From: Alphaproteobacteria bacterium
Lineage (GTDB): Bacteria > Pseudomonadota > Alphaproteobacteria > Rhizobiales > Hyphomicrobiaceae
Length of the DNA stretch: 64,000 bases
Assembly: GCA_019137195.1 (NCBI GenBank)
Contig: JAGVSR010000087.1
Location: forward strand, 62,001-126,000
Direction of reading: 5' to 3'
In this document: one piece after another, positions 48,277 through 56,194 of the stretch
Layout: each line of letters starts with the position of its first letter
Numbering within the stretch: the first letter of the stretch is position 1
Notes under the pieces: model-generated
Told to the model about the DNA's origin: nothing
Seen by the model: only the letters and a program-made list of their open reading frames with translations
Databases searched by the model: none
Program-made: the position numbers and the translations under genes

Positions 48277-48708
48277 TTGCTCTTCACCGAGCTCACCAAG
48301 CGCCTGCTGTCCCTCGCCGAGACCCTCGCCCGCTGGTCCGGCACGCTCGCCGCCCTCGACCGCCGTCGCCGCCTCAAGGTCGCCCGCTACGCACGGCGCA
48401 TCGCCGACACGCTCGCCCGTGCCGCCGAGGCCTTTCTGGAGCTGGAAAAGGATCCCGGCGACCGCGCCGCAGCCCGCCGTGCGCTCCGCGAGCTCGGCCG
48501 AATCAAGGGCTACGTCGAGACCATCGTCGCCGTGCTGAGGCACCATCTTGACGGGCGCAAGCTCTGGGGCCTTAAAAGGCGCCTCGACGAGTTCGATTTC
48601 GGTGATCCGCCCCAACTCCCCTGTGCCTGCGGTGCCAAGGCGACCGTCGATCGCCTGACTGCCGCCGAAGGCTACTTCCGCGCCCTCGCCGACAGTCTTG
48701 CGGCGTGA
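48277..48708 (+). CDS. Helical hypothetical protein between prmA and leuD
   Basis: A 143-residue, Arg/Leu/Ala-rich, almost wholly helical protein (TKRLLSLAETLARWSG, RRRRLKVARYARRIADTLARAAEAFLELEKD, ARRALRELGRIKGYVETIVAVLRHHLDG), ending with a two-Cys CACG segment. No signal peptide, TM helix or recognised family. The earliest in-frame start is TTG 48277; no better start exists, which lowers confidence. High GC at third codon positions and the absence of a competing real gene favour it. The 53-bp repeat array begins 17 nt past its stop. Confidence 0.6.
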   Translation: MLFTELTKRLLSLAETLARWSGTLAALDRRRRLKVARYARRIADTLARAAEAFLELEKDPGDRAAARRALRELGRIKGYVETIVAVLRHHLDGRKLWGLKRRLDEFDFGDPPQLPCACGAKATVDRLTAAEGYFRALADSLAA

Positions 48709-48724
48709 AGCGCGCGTTGCTGCC

Positions 48725-48970
48725 GGCTCGCGGAATGCGGACCGGCACGAGCAAGCAAGACGCCGCTCGTGGCGGCCGGCTCGCGGAATGCGGACCGGCA
48801 CGAGCAAGCAAGACGCCGCTCGTGGCGGCCGGCTCGCGGAATGCGGATCGGCACGAGCAAGCAAGACGCCGCTCGTGGCGGCCGGTTCGCGGAATGCGGA
48901 TCGGCACGAGCAAGCAAGAAGCCGCTCGTGGCGGCCGGCTCGCGGAACGCGAGTCGCCACGAGCAAGCAA
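48725..48970. repeat. 53-bp tandem repeat array upstream of leuD
   Basis: GGCTCGCGGAATGCGG-type units start at 48725, 48778, 48831, 48884 (GGTTCG variant) and 48937, a constant 53-bp period with about 4.6 copies; the last unit is the most diverged. Each unit junction holds GCTCGTG and CACGAGC, with inner CCGG/CCGG, so each can fold into a hairpin. The array occupies the region between the hypothetical gene and leuD; the leuD ribosome-binding site AAAGGAA lies at its 3' edge. 53 is not a multiple of three and units are contiguous, so it is neither coding nor CRISPR. Confidence 0.88.
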
Positions 48971-48984
48971 AGAAAGGAACGATC

Positions 48985-49593
48985 ATGGACAAGTTCACGA
49001 AGCTCACCGGTGTCGCCGCGCCGCTGCCCATGCGCAACATCGACACCGACATGATCATCCCCAAGCAGTTCTTGAAGACGATTCTGCGCACGCGCCTCGG
49101 CAAATCGCTCTTCTTCGAGATGCGCTACGACCCTGCCACGGGGAAGGAGATTCCCGACTTCGTCCTGAACAAGCCTCAGTACCGCAACGCCACCATCCTC
49201 GTCACCGGCGAGAACTTTGGCTGCGGCTCCTCGCGCGAGCACGCGCCGTGGGCCCTCCTCGACTTCGGCATCCGCTGCGTGATCGCGCCCGACTTCGCCG
49301 ACATCTTCTACAATAACTGCTTCCAGAACGGCATCCTGCCCATCAAGCTTCCGCAAAAGGACGTCGACAAGCTCCTCGATGACGCCGCCCGCGGCGCCAA
49401 CGCGACCGTAACGGTCGATCTCGAGAAGCAGGAGATACGCGGCCCGGACGGCGGAGTCATCCGCTTCGACATCGACCCCTTTAAGAAGCACTGCCTCCTC
49501 AACGGCCTCGACGCCGTCGGTCTGACGCTTCAGAAGCAGGATCTGATCGCGGCCTACGAGAAGAAGGTCGCGGCGGACAGGCCGTGGCTCTGA
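48985..49593 (+). CDS. leuD: 3-isopropylmalate dehydratase small subunit
   Basis: A 202-residue partner of LeuC. Marks: [67 protein letters not shown] 48985 is preceded by AAAGGAACGATC. The frame is open upstream through the 53-bp repeats, but that translation (repeated [11 protein letters not shown]) is an artefact. It is separated from leuC by prmA and two small genes, so the subunits may be transcribed from different promoters. Confidence 0.96.
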   Translation: MDKFTKLTGVAAPLPMRNIDTDMIIPKQFLKTILRTRLGKSLFFEMRYDPATGKEIPDFVLNKPQYRNATILVTGENFGCGSSREHAPWALLDFGIRCVIAPDFADIFYNNCFQNGILPIKLPQKDVDKLLDDAARGANATVTVDLEKQEIRGPDGGVIRFDIDPFKKHCLLNGLDAVGLTLQKQDLIAAYEKKVAADRPWL

Positions 49594-49654
49594 GGGTCGG
49601 CCCGGCGCGATCGAGCCCCTCGTCCGCCCCTGCTCCGCCGAGGGATCGTCAGTC

Positions 49655-50434
49655 TTATTTCGCCCCGAGTCCGAAGATGGAGGCGGCCATCATCCGCCCA
49701 ACGTACTGAGCAACGCAGAACGAGCGCTCCTCGGAGAGCTCGTACTCGTCTGCGGGCAGCGCCTCGTTCTCCTGCGCCTTCTCGACGGCCTCACCCACCT
49801 GCCATTGGCTGATGCGCGGAACATTCTCCTGCCGCGCAACCCGGAACACGCTCTGGCGGATTGCTTGGTAGTCCTCGTCGTCGGCAGCCTGGCGCGAGTA
49901 CTTTGTCCCAGCCAGGATGACGTCCACCCGGCGGAACTTGAGCCACCGCACGGCCTCGGTGAGCGCGGCCTCGAAATCCGAAACCGGTATCCGCGCCAGA
50001 GCGTCGGCTGTGCCGACCTGCCATAGCACGAGGTCCGGCTCGTTGAGCGCCACTTCGTTCTTGAGACGCTCGGCTGCATCGGCCACGAGCTCGCCGGACA
50101 CGCCGCGGTTGACGACCTCGATCCGCAGGCCCGGAGCGAGGCGGCCGAGCTGCTGTTGCAGCCGGTCCTGGTCCGCCATCGCATCTGCATCGAGGCCGGC
50201 GACCGAGGTGCCGCCGATTGCCAGCAGGCGCAGGCCCTTGCGTTCCTTGATCGCGCGCGTGGCGTTCGGAAGCGGTGCCAGCTCGATGCCCGAGCTGGCG
50301 AGGGCTCCGCAATCGGCGGGAACGGGAGGCAGTTGTGGCGACGTGCCGGCAGACGTCGGCTGGGCTGAGGAGCGGTCGCCGAAGATGGCCACGGCGAGCA
50401 TCACGAGCCCGACGGATAGGCAGCACAATCTCAT
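49655..50434 (-). CDS. SGNH/GDSL-hydrolase-like protein with degenerate catalytic set
   Basis: A 259-residue secreted protein (signal peptide about 1-24, FGDRSSAQ). SGNH-fold blocks are recognisable: LLAIGGTSVAGLDADAM (block I, Ser kept, GGTS for GDS), VVNRGVSGE (block II), DLVLWQVGTADAL (block III, GTAD where GxND is usual) and DEYELSEERSFCVAQYVG (block V, where DxxH reads DxxE). The Asn and His of the SGNH set thus appear changed. Its ATG overlaps the opgC stop (ATGA at 50431-50434), so the two are coupled and probably act on the same periplasmic glucan. Enzymatic activity is doubtful. Confidence 0.78.
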   Translation of the reverse strand: MRLCCLSVGLVMLAVAIFGDRSSAQPTSAGTSPQLPPVPADCGALASSGIELAPLPNATRAIKERKGLRLLAIGGTSVAGLDADAMADQDRLQQQLGRLAPGLRIEVVNRGVSGELVADAAERLKNEVALNEPDLVLWQVGTADALARIPVSDFEAALTEAVRWLKFRRVDVILAGTKYSRQAADDEDYQAIRQSVFRVARQENVPRISQWQVGEAVEKAQENEALPADEYELSEERSFCVAQYVGRMMAASIFGLGAK

Positions 50435-51519
50435 GATCGCCTCGCTTTGACGCCTGGCCCGTCTGTGAGATGGGCAGTGAGTGCCATGATGGCAACTCCT
50501 GCGATGACGATTGCGATGTCGACCAACAGTCCTCCGTCTAGCGTATAGCGAACGATCTGCGCCGCCAAGCTCGCGAGCGAGCCGACGCAGAACACGTTGA
50601 GCGAGTGTCGCCCCAGCAGTGAAAGAAAGCTGGTGAAGCGCGGCAGATGGCGGGCGAGATAAGGAAAGACGCCCGAGAGCGCGATCACCAGCATCAGGAG
50701 ATGCGTCACGCGGATCGGCGACTCGAACGTCTTGTGGTCGATGAAGAACAGGATCGGGCTCGGCGCCGTGGTCGGGTCGGGCATCCAGCCGTAGACGTCG
50801 CCGAACGCCGACAGGACGAGTAACGGCAGCGCGACCCATCGCACAGGTGTTTGCCATGGCAGAGCGTCGCCGGTAGCCATGACGAGCTTGGCGAAGAAGA
50901 AGCCGAGAACATAGGTCAGCTGCCAGGTCAGAGGATTGAAAAACCATTCGCCGTCGACCGGCCAAGTCGGGAAGTTGGTCTCCGTCACGAGCGCAAAGGC
51001 ATATAGTCCGGCGGACGCCGGCAGCAGAAGCCTAGGGGCCAGCCGGTCGATGAGGACGATGAGCGGCGCCAGCGCCGTTAGCACGATGTAGAGCGGCAGA
51101 ATGTTGAAGTAGCCGAGCTGGTGCGTGAGCGCGACGAGTCCGACGTTCGCGCGTACTGGATCCGAGAATACCGCCTCGGCATTGTTCCAAGTGACGAGCA
51201 GCGGGTTGTCGAGGAGGATGGAGGCCGCCGCCAGCATCGCGACCGCGAGGCTGATGATGAGGATCTGCGCCGCGTAAATCTTGATCGCTCGCCGGCCGAG
51301 GTGCCACATCAGCTGGCCGAGCGTATCGGAAAGCACGTGTTTGGCGACGGTAATCTGCAAGCCCCATCCGGCCAGGAACACGAACAGCTCCGCAGCATCG
51401 GAAAACCCGTAGTTCCGGTGCGTGAACTGGATGAAATAGAGGCCCGGGACGTGGTTGATGAAGATCGTGACCAGCGCCCAGCCTCGCCAGAAGTCGATAG
51501 CGTTGGGTGGCCGGGTCAT
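50431..51519 (-). CDS. opgC: OpgC-type membrane acyltransferase
   Basis: A 362-residue, roughly ten-TM inner-membrane protein of the OpgC family, which transfers succinyl (or other acyl) groups to osmoregulated periplasmic glucans. It starts RPPNAIDFWRGWALVTIFINHVPG with the conserved His, then YGFSDAAELFVFLAGWGLQ, and closes with SLLGRHSLNVFCVGSLASLAAQ. ATG 51519 is chosen; the frame is open upstream to 52209 over other genes. opgG/opgH are not in the window. Coupled by ATGA overlap to the SGNH gene, suggesting a two-protein glucan-modification unit. Confidence 0.88.
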   Translation of the reverse strand: MTRPPNAIDFWRGWALVTIFINHVPGLYFIQFTHRNYGFSDAAELFVFLAGWGLQITVAKHVLSDTLGQLMWHLGRRAIKIYAAQILIISLAVAMLAAASILLDNPLLVTWNNAEAVFSDPVRANVGLVALTHQLGYFNILPLYIVLTALAPLIVLIDRLAPRLLLPASAGLYAFALVTETNFPTWPVDGEWFFNPLTWQLTYVLGFFFAKLVMATGDALPWQTPVRWVALPLLVLSAFGDVYGWMPDPTTAPSPILFFIDHKTFESPIRVTHLLMLVIALSGVFPYLARHLPRFTSFLSLLGRHSLNVFCVGSLASLAAQIVRYTLDGGLLVDIAIVIAGVAIMALTAHLTDGPGVKARRS

Positions 51520-51720
51520 CGTGCTTCGCGCGCTGGTTTGTCGCGACGCTAGCCGGTTCGGCTCGCGGAGACAACTCGGCCGTTTTGAGCCGGGAACGAG
51601 GAATGTGAGGCAGGACCGCCCCGGCAACCGATTGTGGCCAGATCGTCGCCTACGATGCGTCTTGACGCCCGCGCCGGGCCGCCTATCATGCGCCGCAAAC
51701 ATCTCCAAAGGACCCCGCCC

Positions 51721-52116
51721 ATGGCCAAAGCGCTCCACATGATGATCCGCGTGCTGGACGAGGCGCGCTCGGTCGACTTCTACTCGAAGTGCTTCGGCCT
51801 CGCTGTCGCCGGCCGCTACGAGTGGCCCGACTTCTCGCTCACCTACATGAAGAATCCCGAGGCCGACTTCGAGATCGAGCTCACCGTCAACAAGGGCCGC
51901 ACCGAGCCATACGAGCTCGGCAGCGGCTACGGCCACGTGGCGCTCGCCGTCGACGACCTCGAGGCCGAGCATGCGCGCATCAAGGGTCTCGGCTTCAGCC
52001 CCGGAGACCTGAAGCAGATGACCTACGACGGCGCCCCCTTCGGTCGCTTCTTCTTCATCCAGGATCCCGACGGCTATAAGATCGAGGTCCTGCAGAAGGG
52101 CGGCAGGTTCCGCTGA
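51721..52116 (+). CDS. Glyoxalase I-like VOC protein
   Basis: A 131-residue protein: MMIRVLDEARSVDFYSKCFGLAVAGRYEWPDFSLTYMKNP, FEIELTVNKG, GYGHVALAVDDLEAEHARIKGLGF and DPDGYKIEVLQK. The metal-site pattern (H in LHMM, E in IEL, H in GHVAL, E in IEVL) matches lactoylglutathione lyase, which detoxifies methylglyoxal with glutathione. It is somewhat more divergent than GloA, so the substrate could differ. ATG 51721 starts the conserved fold; the frame extends upstream to 51634 without similarity. The 51520-51720 gap shows nothing else. Confidence 0.82.
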   Translation: MAKALHMMIRVLDEARSVDFYSKCFGLAVAGRYEWPDFSLTYMKNPEADFEIELTVNKGRTEPYELGSGYGHVALAVDDLEAEHARIKGLGFSPGDLKQMTYDGAPFGRFFFIQDPDGYKIEVLQKGGRFR

Positions 52117-52214
52117 GCGCCACGAGCTGCGGGTTGCCCCTCCCCCTCGTGGGGAGGACAGTTCAGCCTGCCATGTTTCACGAGTGACAACGTCGAACGT
52201 CGAGGACACCCCAA

Positions 52215-53081
52215 ATGCGCATCGCCGCTCTTGTCATCCCGCTCGTCGCGAGCCTCTCCGCTGCCTGCGGCGAGGCTCCGCCGGCCATCCCGCCGGCGCT
52301 GTGGGAGACAAAGGGCCTCGAGGCGCCCGAATCGGCCCTGCCTGACGCCGCGGCCCGTGTCGTCTACGTCTCCAACGTCAACGGTACACCGACCGACAAG
52401 GACGGCAACGGCTACATCTCGAAGGTCGGCTTCGACGGCAAGGTCATCGAGCAGAAATGGGCCACCGGCATGGACGCGCCCAAGGGCCTCGCCCTCGCTC
52501 AGGGCAAGCTCTATGCCTCTGACATCGACAAGTTGGCCGAGATCGATCCCGCCTCGGGCAAGGTCGTCAACAAATACGAGGCGCCAGGTGCCGGGTTCCT
52601 GAACGACGTCGCAGCCGATGCTGCCGGCAACGTCTATGTTTCCGACATGGCGACCAATACCATCTGGCGCCTTTCGGGCGGCAAATTCGAAGTCTGGCTC
52701 AAGTCGGACGCTCTCGAGCACCCGAACGGCCTTCTGGTCGAAGGCGACAAGCTCATCGTCGCGAGCTGGGGCCCGATGACCGACATGACTACGATCGCGG
52801 GCCGGCTGCTCGCGGTCTCGCTCGCCGACAAGAGCGTGAAGCCCGTCGGCAGTGGCAAGCCGGTCGGCCACCTCGATGGTATCGAGCCGCTCTCCGCCAC
52901 CTCCTACATCGTTACCGACTGGGTTGCGGGTAAGGTGTTCGAGATCGCGAGGAGTGGGGAAGCGCGTGCATTGATGACGTTGACCCAGGGCACCGCCGAC
53001 CTCGCCTTCGACCCAGCTACACGCATCGCGTACATCCCGCGTATGAAGGACGGTCTCCTCGCCGCCTACAAGATCGAGTAG
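52215..53081 (+). CDS. SMP-30/gluconolactonase-like beta-propeller lipoprotein
   Basis: A 288-residue exported protein; lipobox LSAAC (Cys18). The mature part shows repeated propeller blades: RVVYVSNVNGTPTDKDGNGYISKV, APKGLALAQGKLYASDID, FLNDVAADAAGNVYVSDMATNTIWRL, HPNGLLVEGDKLIVASWG and HLDGIEPLSATSYIVTDW. The conserved metal-ligand residues (NDVAADAAGNVYVSD, HPNGL) resemble SMP-30 lactonases. It could hydrolyse a lactone or serve as a binding propeller. A MauG-type gene follows 166 nt downstream on the same strand. Confidence 0.8.
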   Translation: MRIAALVIPLVASLSAACGEAPPAIPPALWETKGLEAPESALPDAAARVVYVSNVNGTPTDKDGNGYISKVGFDGKVIEQKWATGMDAPKGLALAQGKLYASDIDKLAEIDPASGKVVNKYEAPGAGFLNDVAADAAGNVYVSDMATNTIWRLSGGKFEVWLKSDALEHPNGLLVEGDKLIVASWGPMTDMTTIAGRLLAVSLADKSVKPVGSGKPVGHLDGIEPLSATSYIVTDWVAGKVFEIARSGEARALMTLTQGTADLAFDPATRIAYIPRMKDGLLAAYKIE

Positions 53082-53247
53082 GGCCGGTCCAGCAGGCGAT
53101 GCGCGACGCAGGCCGCATAACGGCTGTCGCCCATTGCACCCGATGCCCGTCTCCGCACTTTCTCACAGCCGTCGTGTGCCTAGGCCGCATCGACAATGCC
53201 GTGGAACCCTGGCTTCATGGTCGAAGAACCGGGACCATTGGACTTTT

Positions 53248-54570
53248 ATGGCGTCGAGCTTGGACGGATTGCGGAACGGTGGGCGCGCGATGCTCGCCAT
53301 GATCGCGCTCTCGGCCGCGGCCGCCTCGGCTTGGCCCGCAGAAACCCCGTCGCTCGACGAGTTGAAGCGCAGCTTCGCTCGCCCTGACGCCGTGCCGATG
53401 CCCGCCAGCAACCCGGGAACGCCGGAGGAGATCGCGCTCGGCGCCGCGCTCTTCTCGGATGCACGCCTGTCGCGTGACGGCTCTCATTCCTGCGTGACCT
53501 GTCACGATCCAGCGCGGGGGTTCACGGATGGCGCCTCACGCGGCAAGGGCGTTGCTGGCGTCACCTTGAAGCGCAATACGCCGACGCTCTGGAACTTGGC
53601 CTGGGCCTCGAGCCTGTTCTGGGACGGTCGCGCCGCCACCCTCGAGGCACAGGCGCGCGGCCCCATCGAGCACCCGCTCGAGATGGACCGCAAGCTCGCC
53701 GACGCCGTCGTGGCAATGAAGGCCGACCCGGAGACCGTGAAGTCCTTTACCGCCGTGTTCGGCGTCGAAGGCGTCACGGAAGCCAACGTCCTGAAGGCGC
53801 TGGCCGCGTACGAGCGCACGCTCGTCTCGCCGAGGACCCGCTTCGACCGCTGGGTCGAGGGCGACGAGAGCGCGCTCACCGACGACGAGATCAAGGGTTT
53901 CAAGCTCTTCACAGGCCGAGCCGCGTGCTCCAAGTGTCATTCCGGCTGGCGCTTGACGGACGAGGCCTATCACGACATCGGCCTTCCCGAAGGACCCGAC
54001 AAGGGACGTGGCGAGGTAGCCGGTGAGCCCCGGATGTCGAATGCCTTCAAGACGCCGACGCTGCGCGAGCTTGTCTGGACCGCGCCCTATATGCACGACG
54101 GCTCTCTGGCGACGCTCGAGGCGGCCAACGACCACTACTTCGGTGGTGTCGAGAACCGGCCCACCATCTCGCATGACGTGCCTCTCATCACGCCGGTATC
54201 GACCGTCCAGCGCGGTTGGCTCACGGCCTTTCTCAAGACCTTGTCGAGCGACACCCCGCCCGCCCCGGTCGCACTTCCCATAAAGGTCGAGGCGCGAGTC
54301 GAGACGACGATCGTCGCGGCCACCGAGGTCACGGCCGGCGCGCGGACCTTCTCGCCCGCCGCCATCCGCGTCGAGACGGGCGCGACGCTCACCATCAGGA
54401 ACGCCGACGAGCGCACGCACATCTTCAAGGCCGACGATCCGCGCGTCACCCTGTCGTCCGACGTGCAGGAGCCCGGCACAGCTCTGGCGCTCACCTTCCC
54501 TGCGTCCGGAACCTACACCGTCACCTGCCTCGTTCAGCCGGGGATGCGGCTCACGGTCGTGGTCGAGTAG
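53248..54570 (+). CDS. MauG/cytochrome c peroxidase-family di-haem protein fused to a cupredoxin-like domain
   Basis: A 440-residue exported protein (signal peptide about 1-32). Haem-binding motifs are CVTCH (82-86) and CSKCH (227-231), with TPYMHDGS-like APYMHDGSLATLEAANDHY supplying a distal Met282. Residues about 355-440 form a cupredoxin-like beta domain: AGARTFSPAAIRVETGATLTIRNADERTHIFK (H391) and YTVTCLVQPGMRLTVVVE (C427, M433). The second copper His of the usual C-x2-H-x2-M loop is Q430. Haem attachment would rely on the ccm system. ATG 53248 is chosen for its signal peptide; the frame is open to 53134. Partner substrate unknown. Confidence 0.85.
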   Translation: MASSLDGLRNGGRAMLAMIALSAAAASAWPAETPSLDELKRSFARPDAVPMPASNPGTPEEIALGAALFSDARLSRDGSHSCVTCHDPARGFTDGASRGKGVAGVTLKRNTPTLWNLAWASSLFWDGRAATLEAQARGPIEHPLEMDRKLADAVVAMKADPETVKSFTAVFGVEGVTEANVLKALAAYERTLVSPRTRFDRWVEGDESALTDDEIKGFKLFTGRAACSKCHSGWRLTDEAYHDIGLPEGPDKGRGEVAGEPRMSNAFKTPTLRELVWTAPYMHDGSLATLEAANDHYFGGVENRPTISHDVPLITPVSTVQRGWLTAFLKTLSSDTPPAPVALPIKVEARVETTIVAATEVTAGARTFSPAAIRVETGATLTIRNADERTHIFKADDPRVTLSSDVQEPGTALALTFPASGTYTVTCLVQPGMRLTVVVE

Positions 54571-54686
54571 CATCGGCCGCCGACCGGCTGGCTTCGGATC
54601 GGCCAAGAGCTGCTCGGTCGCATTAGGGCCGAACGTGAACGCGGCCCCGGCGTTCCTGCCAGGGCGAGCCTGTCTATCCGAGTGAC

Positions 54687-55916
54687 CTATTCGCCCTCGG
54701 CACGTTCGCGCACACGTACGCCATCGGTCACGCGGTCGCTAGGATGAAGAATGATTGTCTCGCCTTCCTCAAGCCCCGACAGGACTTCGGCGAGCGTCGA
54801 GTTGCGCTGCCCGATTTCGATTGCACGCACGACGGCTCGATCGTCCTTCACGACAAAAACGCACCACTGATTGCCGCGCCTGAACAACGCTCCGAGCGGC
54901 ACGGTTAGCGCATTGGCGGCCTCGTAGACGTCGATCCTGACGAACACGCGGTAATCATGGCCCAGCCGCTCCCAGTCGCTGCTGTTTCCTTCGAGATCGA
55001 GAATCGTGTTGACGCGCTGCTCCTCGATGCCGAGCGCGGACACTTTCGTGAACCCTGACGGCTCGATCCTCCTGACGCGCGCTTCGAGTTTCCTGCCGCC
55101 CCATTCTTCTATGGACGCACGGGCCCCCGGTTTCACTTTGACCGCATCGGCAGACAGGAGCTCGACCACGATCTCGAGCGAGGACGGATTGCCGATTTCG
55201 AGCAGTGGCGCCCCCGAGGCCACGACCTGCTCGCTCTTCGTGATGATCTTGAGGACATTGCCGCTCTCGGGGGATTTCACCTCGAACGAGCATGCGCCGC
55301 CGGTCGCGGCCCGGACCACCGGCTGCTCGGGGCTCAGCTGGCGAATCCTGGCATTGTCGAGCTCGCGCTTTCTGACAACGAGGTTGGCCTCGGCCCGAGC
55401 CACAGCGGCCCGCCTCGTTCGTAGGTCCGCCTCCGCCTTTTCGAGCGTCCGCTTGGCTGCGACGCCCTTTTCCGTCAGCGTCTGTGCCCGTTCATGTTCG
55501 GCTTCGGCAAACTGCAGCTCGGCGCGCGCCTGACGGAGCTCTGCATCTGCAAGCTCGACGTTGGCTTCGCATGCCTTGACCTGAGAGCCGAGCTCGAGAG
55601 AGGTTCTGACGTCCCGCAACTCTGGCTCGGGTGGCTGAATGACAGCGACCACGGTCTCGTTCCTGATCACCTCGTCGCCAACGTCGAGCGGCGACCGAAG
55701 CATCTTGCCGGCAATCGGGGCTGCCACGACGTAAACGTTGCGAACGCGGGTCTTGCCTTCCTCCTCCACCGTGACGTCGAGTCGGGTGCGCGCGGCCCGG
55801 GCTGAGTCGATCGGCACCGGCTGGGGCATGAGAGCCAGGACAAGGCCCGTTGCGATGGCGAGCGCGAAGGCTGCCAGCAGGCCTCGTTTGATCAACAGGA
55901 TCCGATCCCTGCTCAA
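54687..55916 (-). CDS. HlyD-type periplasmic adaptor of an efflux system
   Basis: A 409-residue inner-membrane-anchored protein. One N-terminal TM helix (about 9-30), a lipoyl-like half motif (VYVVAAPIAGKMLRSPLDVGDEVIRNETVVAVIQP), a long coiled-coil hairpin (about 108-195, heptads rich in Glu/Ala/Arg), the second lipoyl half (VKSPESGNVLKIITKSEQVVASGAPLLEIGNP), then beta-barrel and membrane-proximal domains (VPLGALFRRGNQWCVFVVKDDRAVVRAIEIGQ). It links an ABC exporter to an outer-membrane channel. Third gene after the ABC ATPase and permease on the same strand, 278 nt behind the permease. No TolC homologue in the window. Confidence 0.88.
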   Translation of the reverse strand: MSRDRILLIKRGLLAAFALAIATGLVLALMPQPVPIDSARAARTRLDVTVEEEGKTRVRNVYVVAAPIAGKMLRSPLDVGDEVIRNETVVAVIQPPEPELRDVRTSLELGSQVKACEANVELADAELRQARAELQFAEAEHERAQTLTEKGVAAKRTLEKAEADLRTRRAAVARAEANLVVRKRELDNARIRQLSPEQPVVRAATGGACSFEVKSPESGNVLKIITKSEQVVASGAPLLEIGNPSSLEIVVELLSADAVKVKPGARASIEEWGGRKLEARVRRIEPSGFTKVSALGIEEQRVNTILDLEGNSSDWERLGHDYRVFVRIDVYEAANALTVPLGALFRRGNQWCVFVVKDDRAVVRAIEIGQRNSTLAEVLSGLEEGETIILHPSDRVTDGVRVRERAEGE

Positions 55917-56194
55917 AGCGTCCTCCTAGGCCGTGGCCTTAAATTGGATGGCCCATCGACACGAGGGATTTGGGCGCCCTGGCAAAAGCAAGGACGCCGC
56001 AAATCCATTCAGTTTGCAAGTCCTTACGACGGGCCTCTTCGCCAAAATCACCGCGCCGTCGGCGCCGGTGAGCCAAGACCGTCCGACGGCGCCGTCGAGC
56101 CGATCGGTCGATGCCAAGGTATCGCCCGGCGCGCTTCTCCTGGTCTTCTGGCGTTCCTGACTCATCGATAGACCATCCGGGTTGAGTCGACGGC

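Noticed and set aside
48725-48970. CRISPR array
   Set aside because: Units are contiguous 53-bp copies without unique spacers, and there are no cas genes.
48725-48984. leuD N-terminal extension or separate repeat protein encoded by the 53-bp units
   Set aside because: The 53-bp period shifts frame with each unit; the translation is an artefact, and LeuD families start at the ATG 48985 position.
55917-56194. Additional small gene or insertion-sequence remnant between permease and HlyD genes
   Set aside because: Frames here have no start context or recognisable sequence, and no inverted repeats or transposase motifs are visible.
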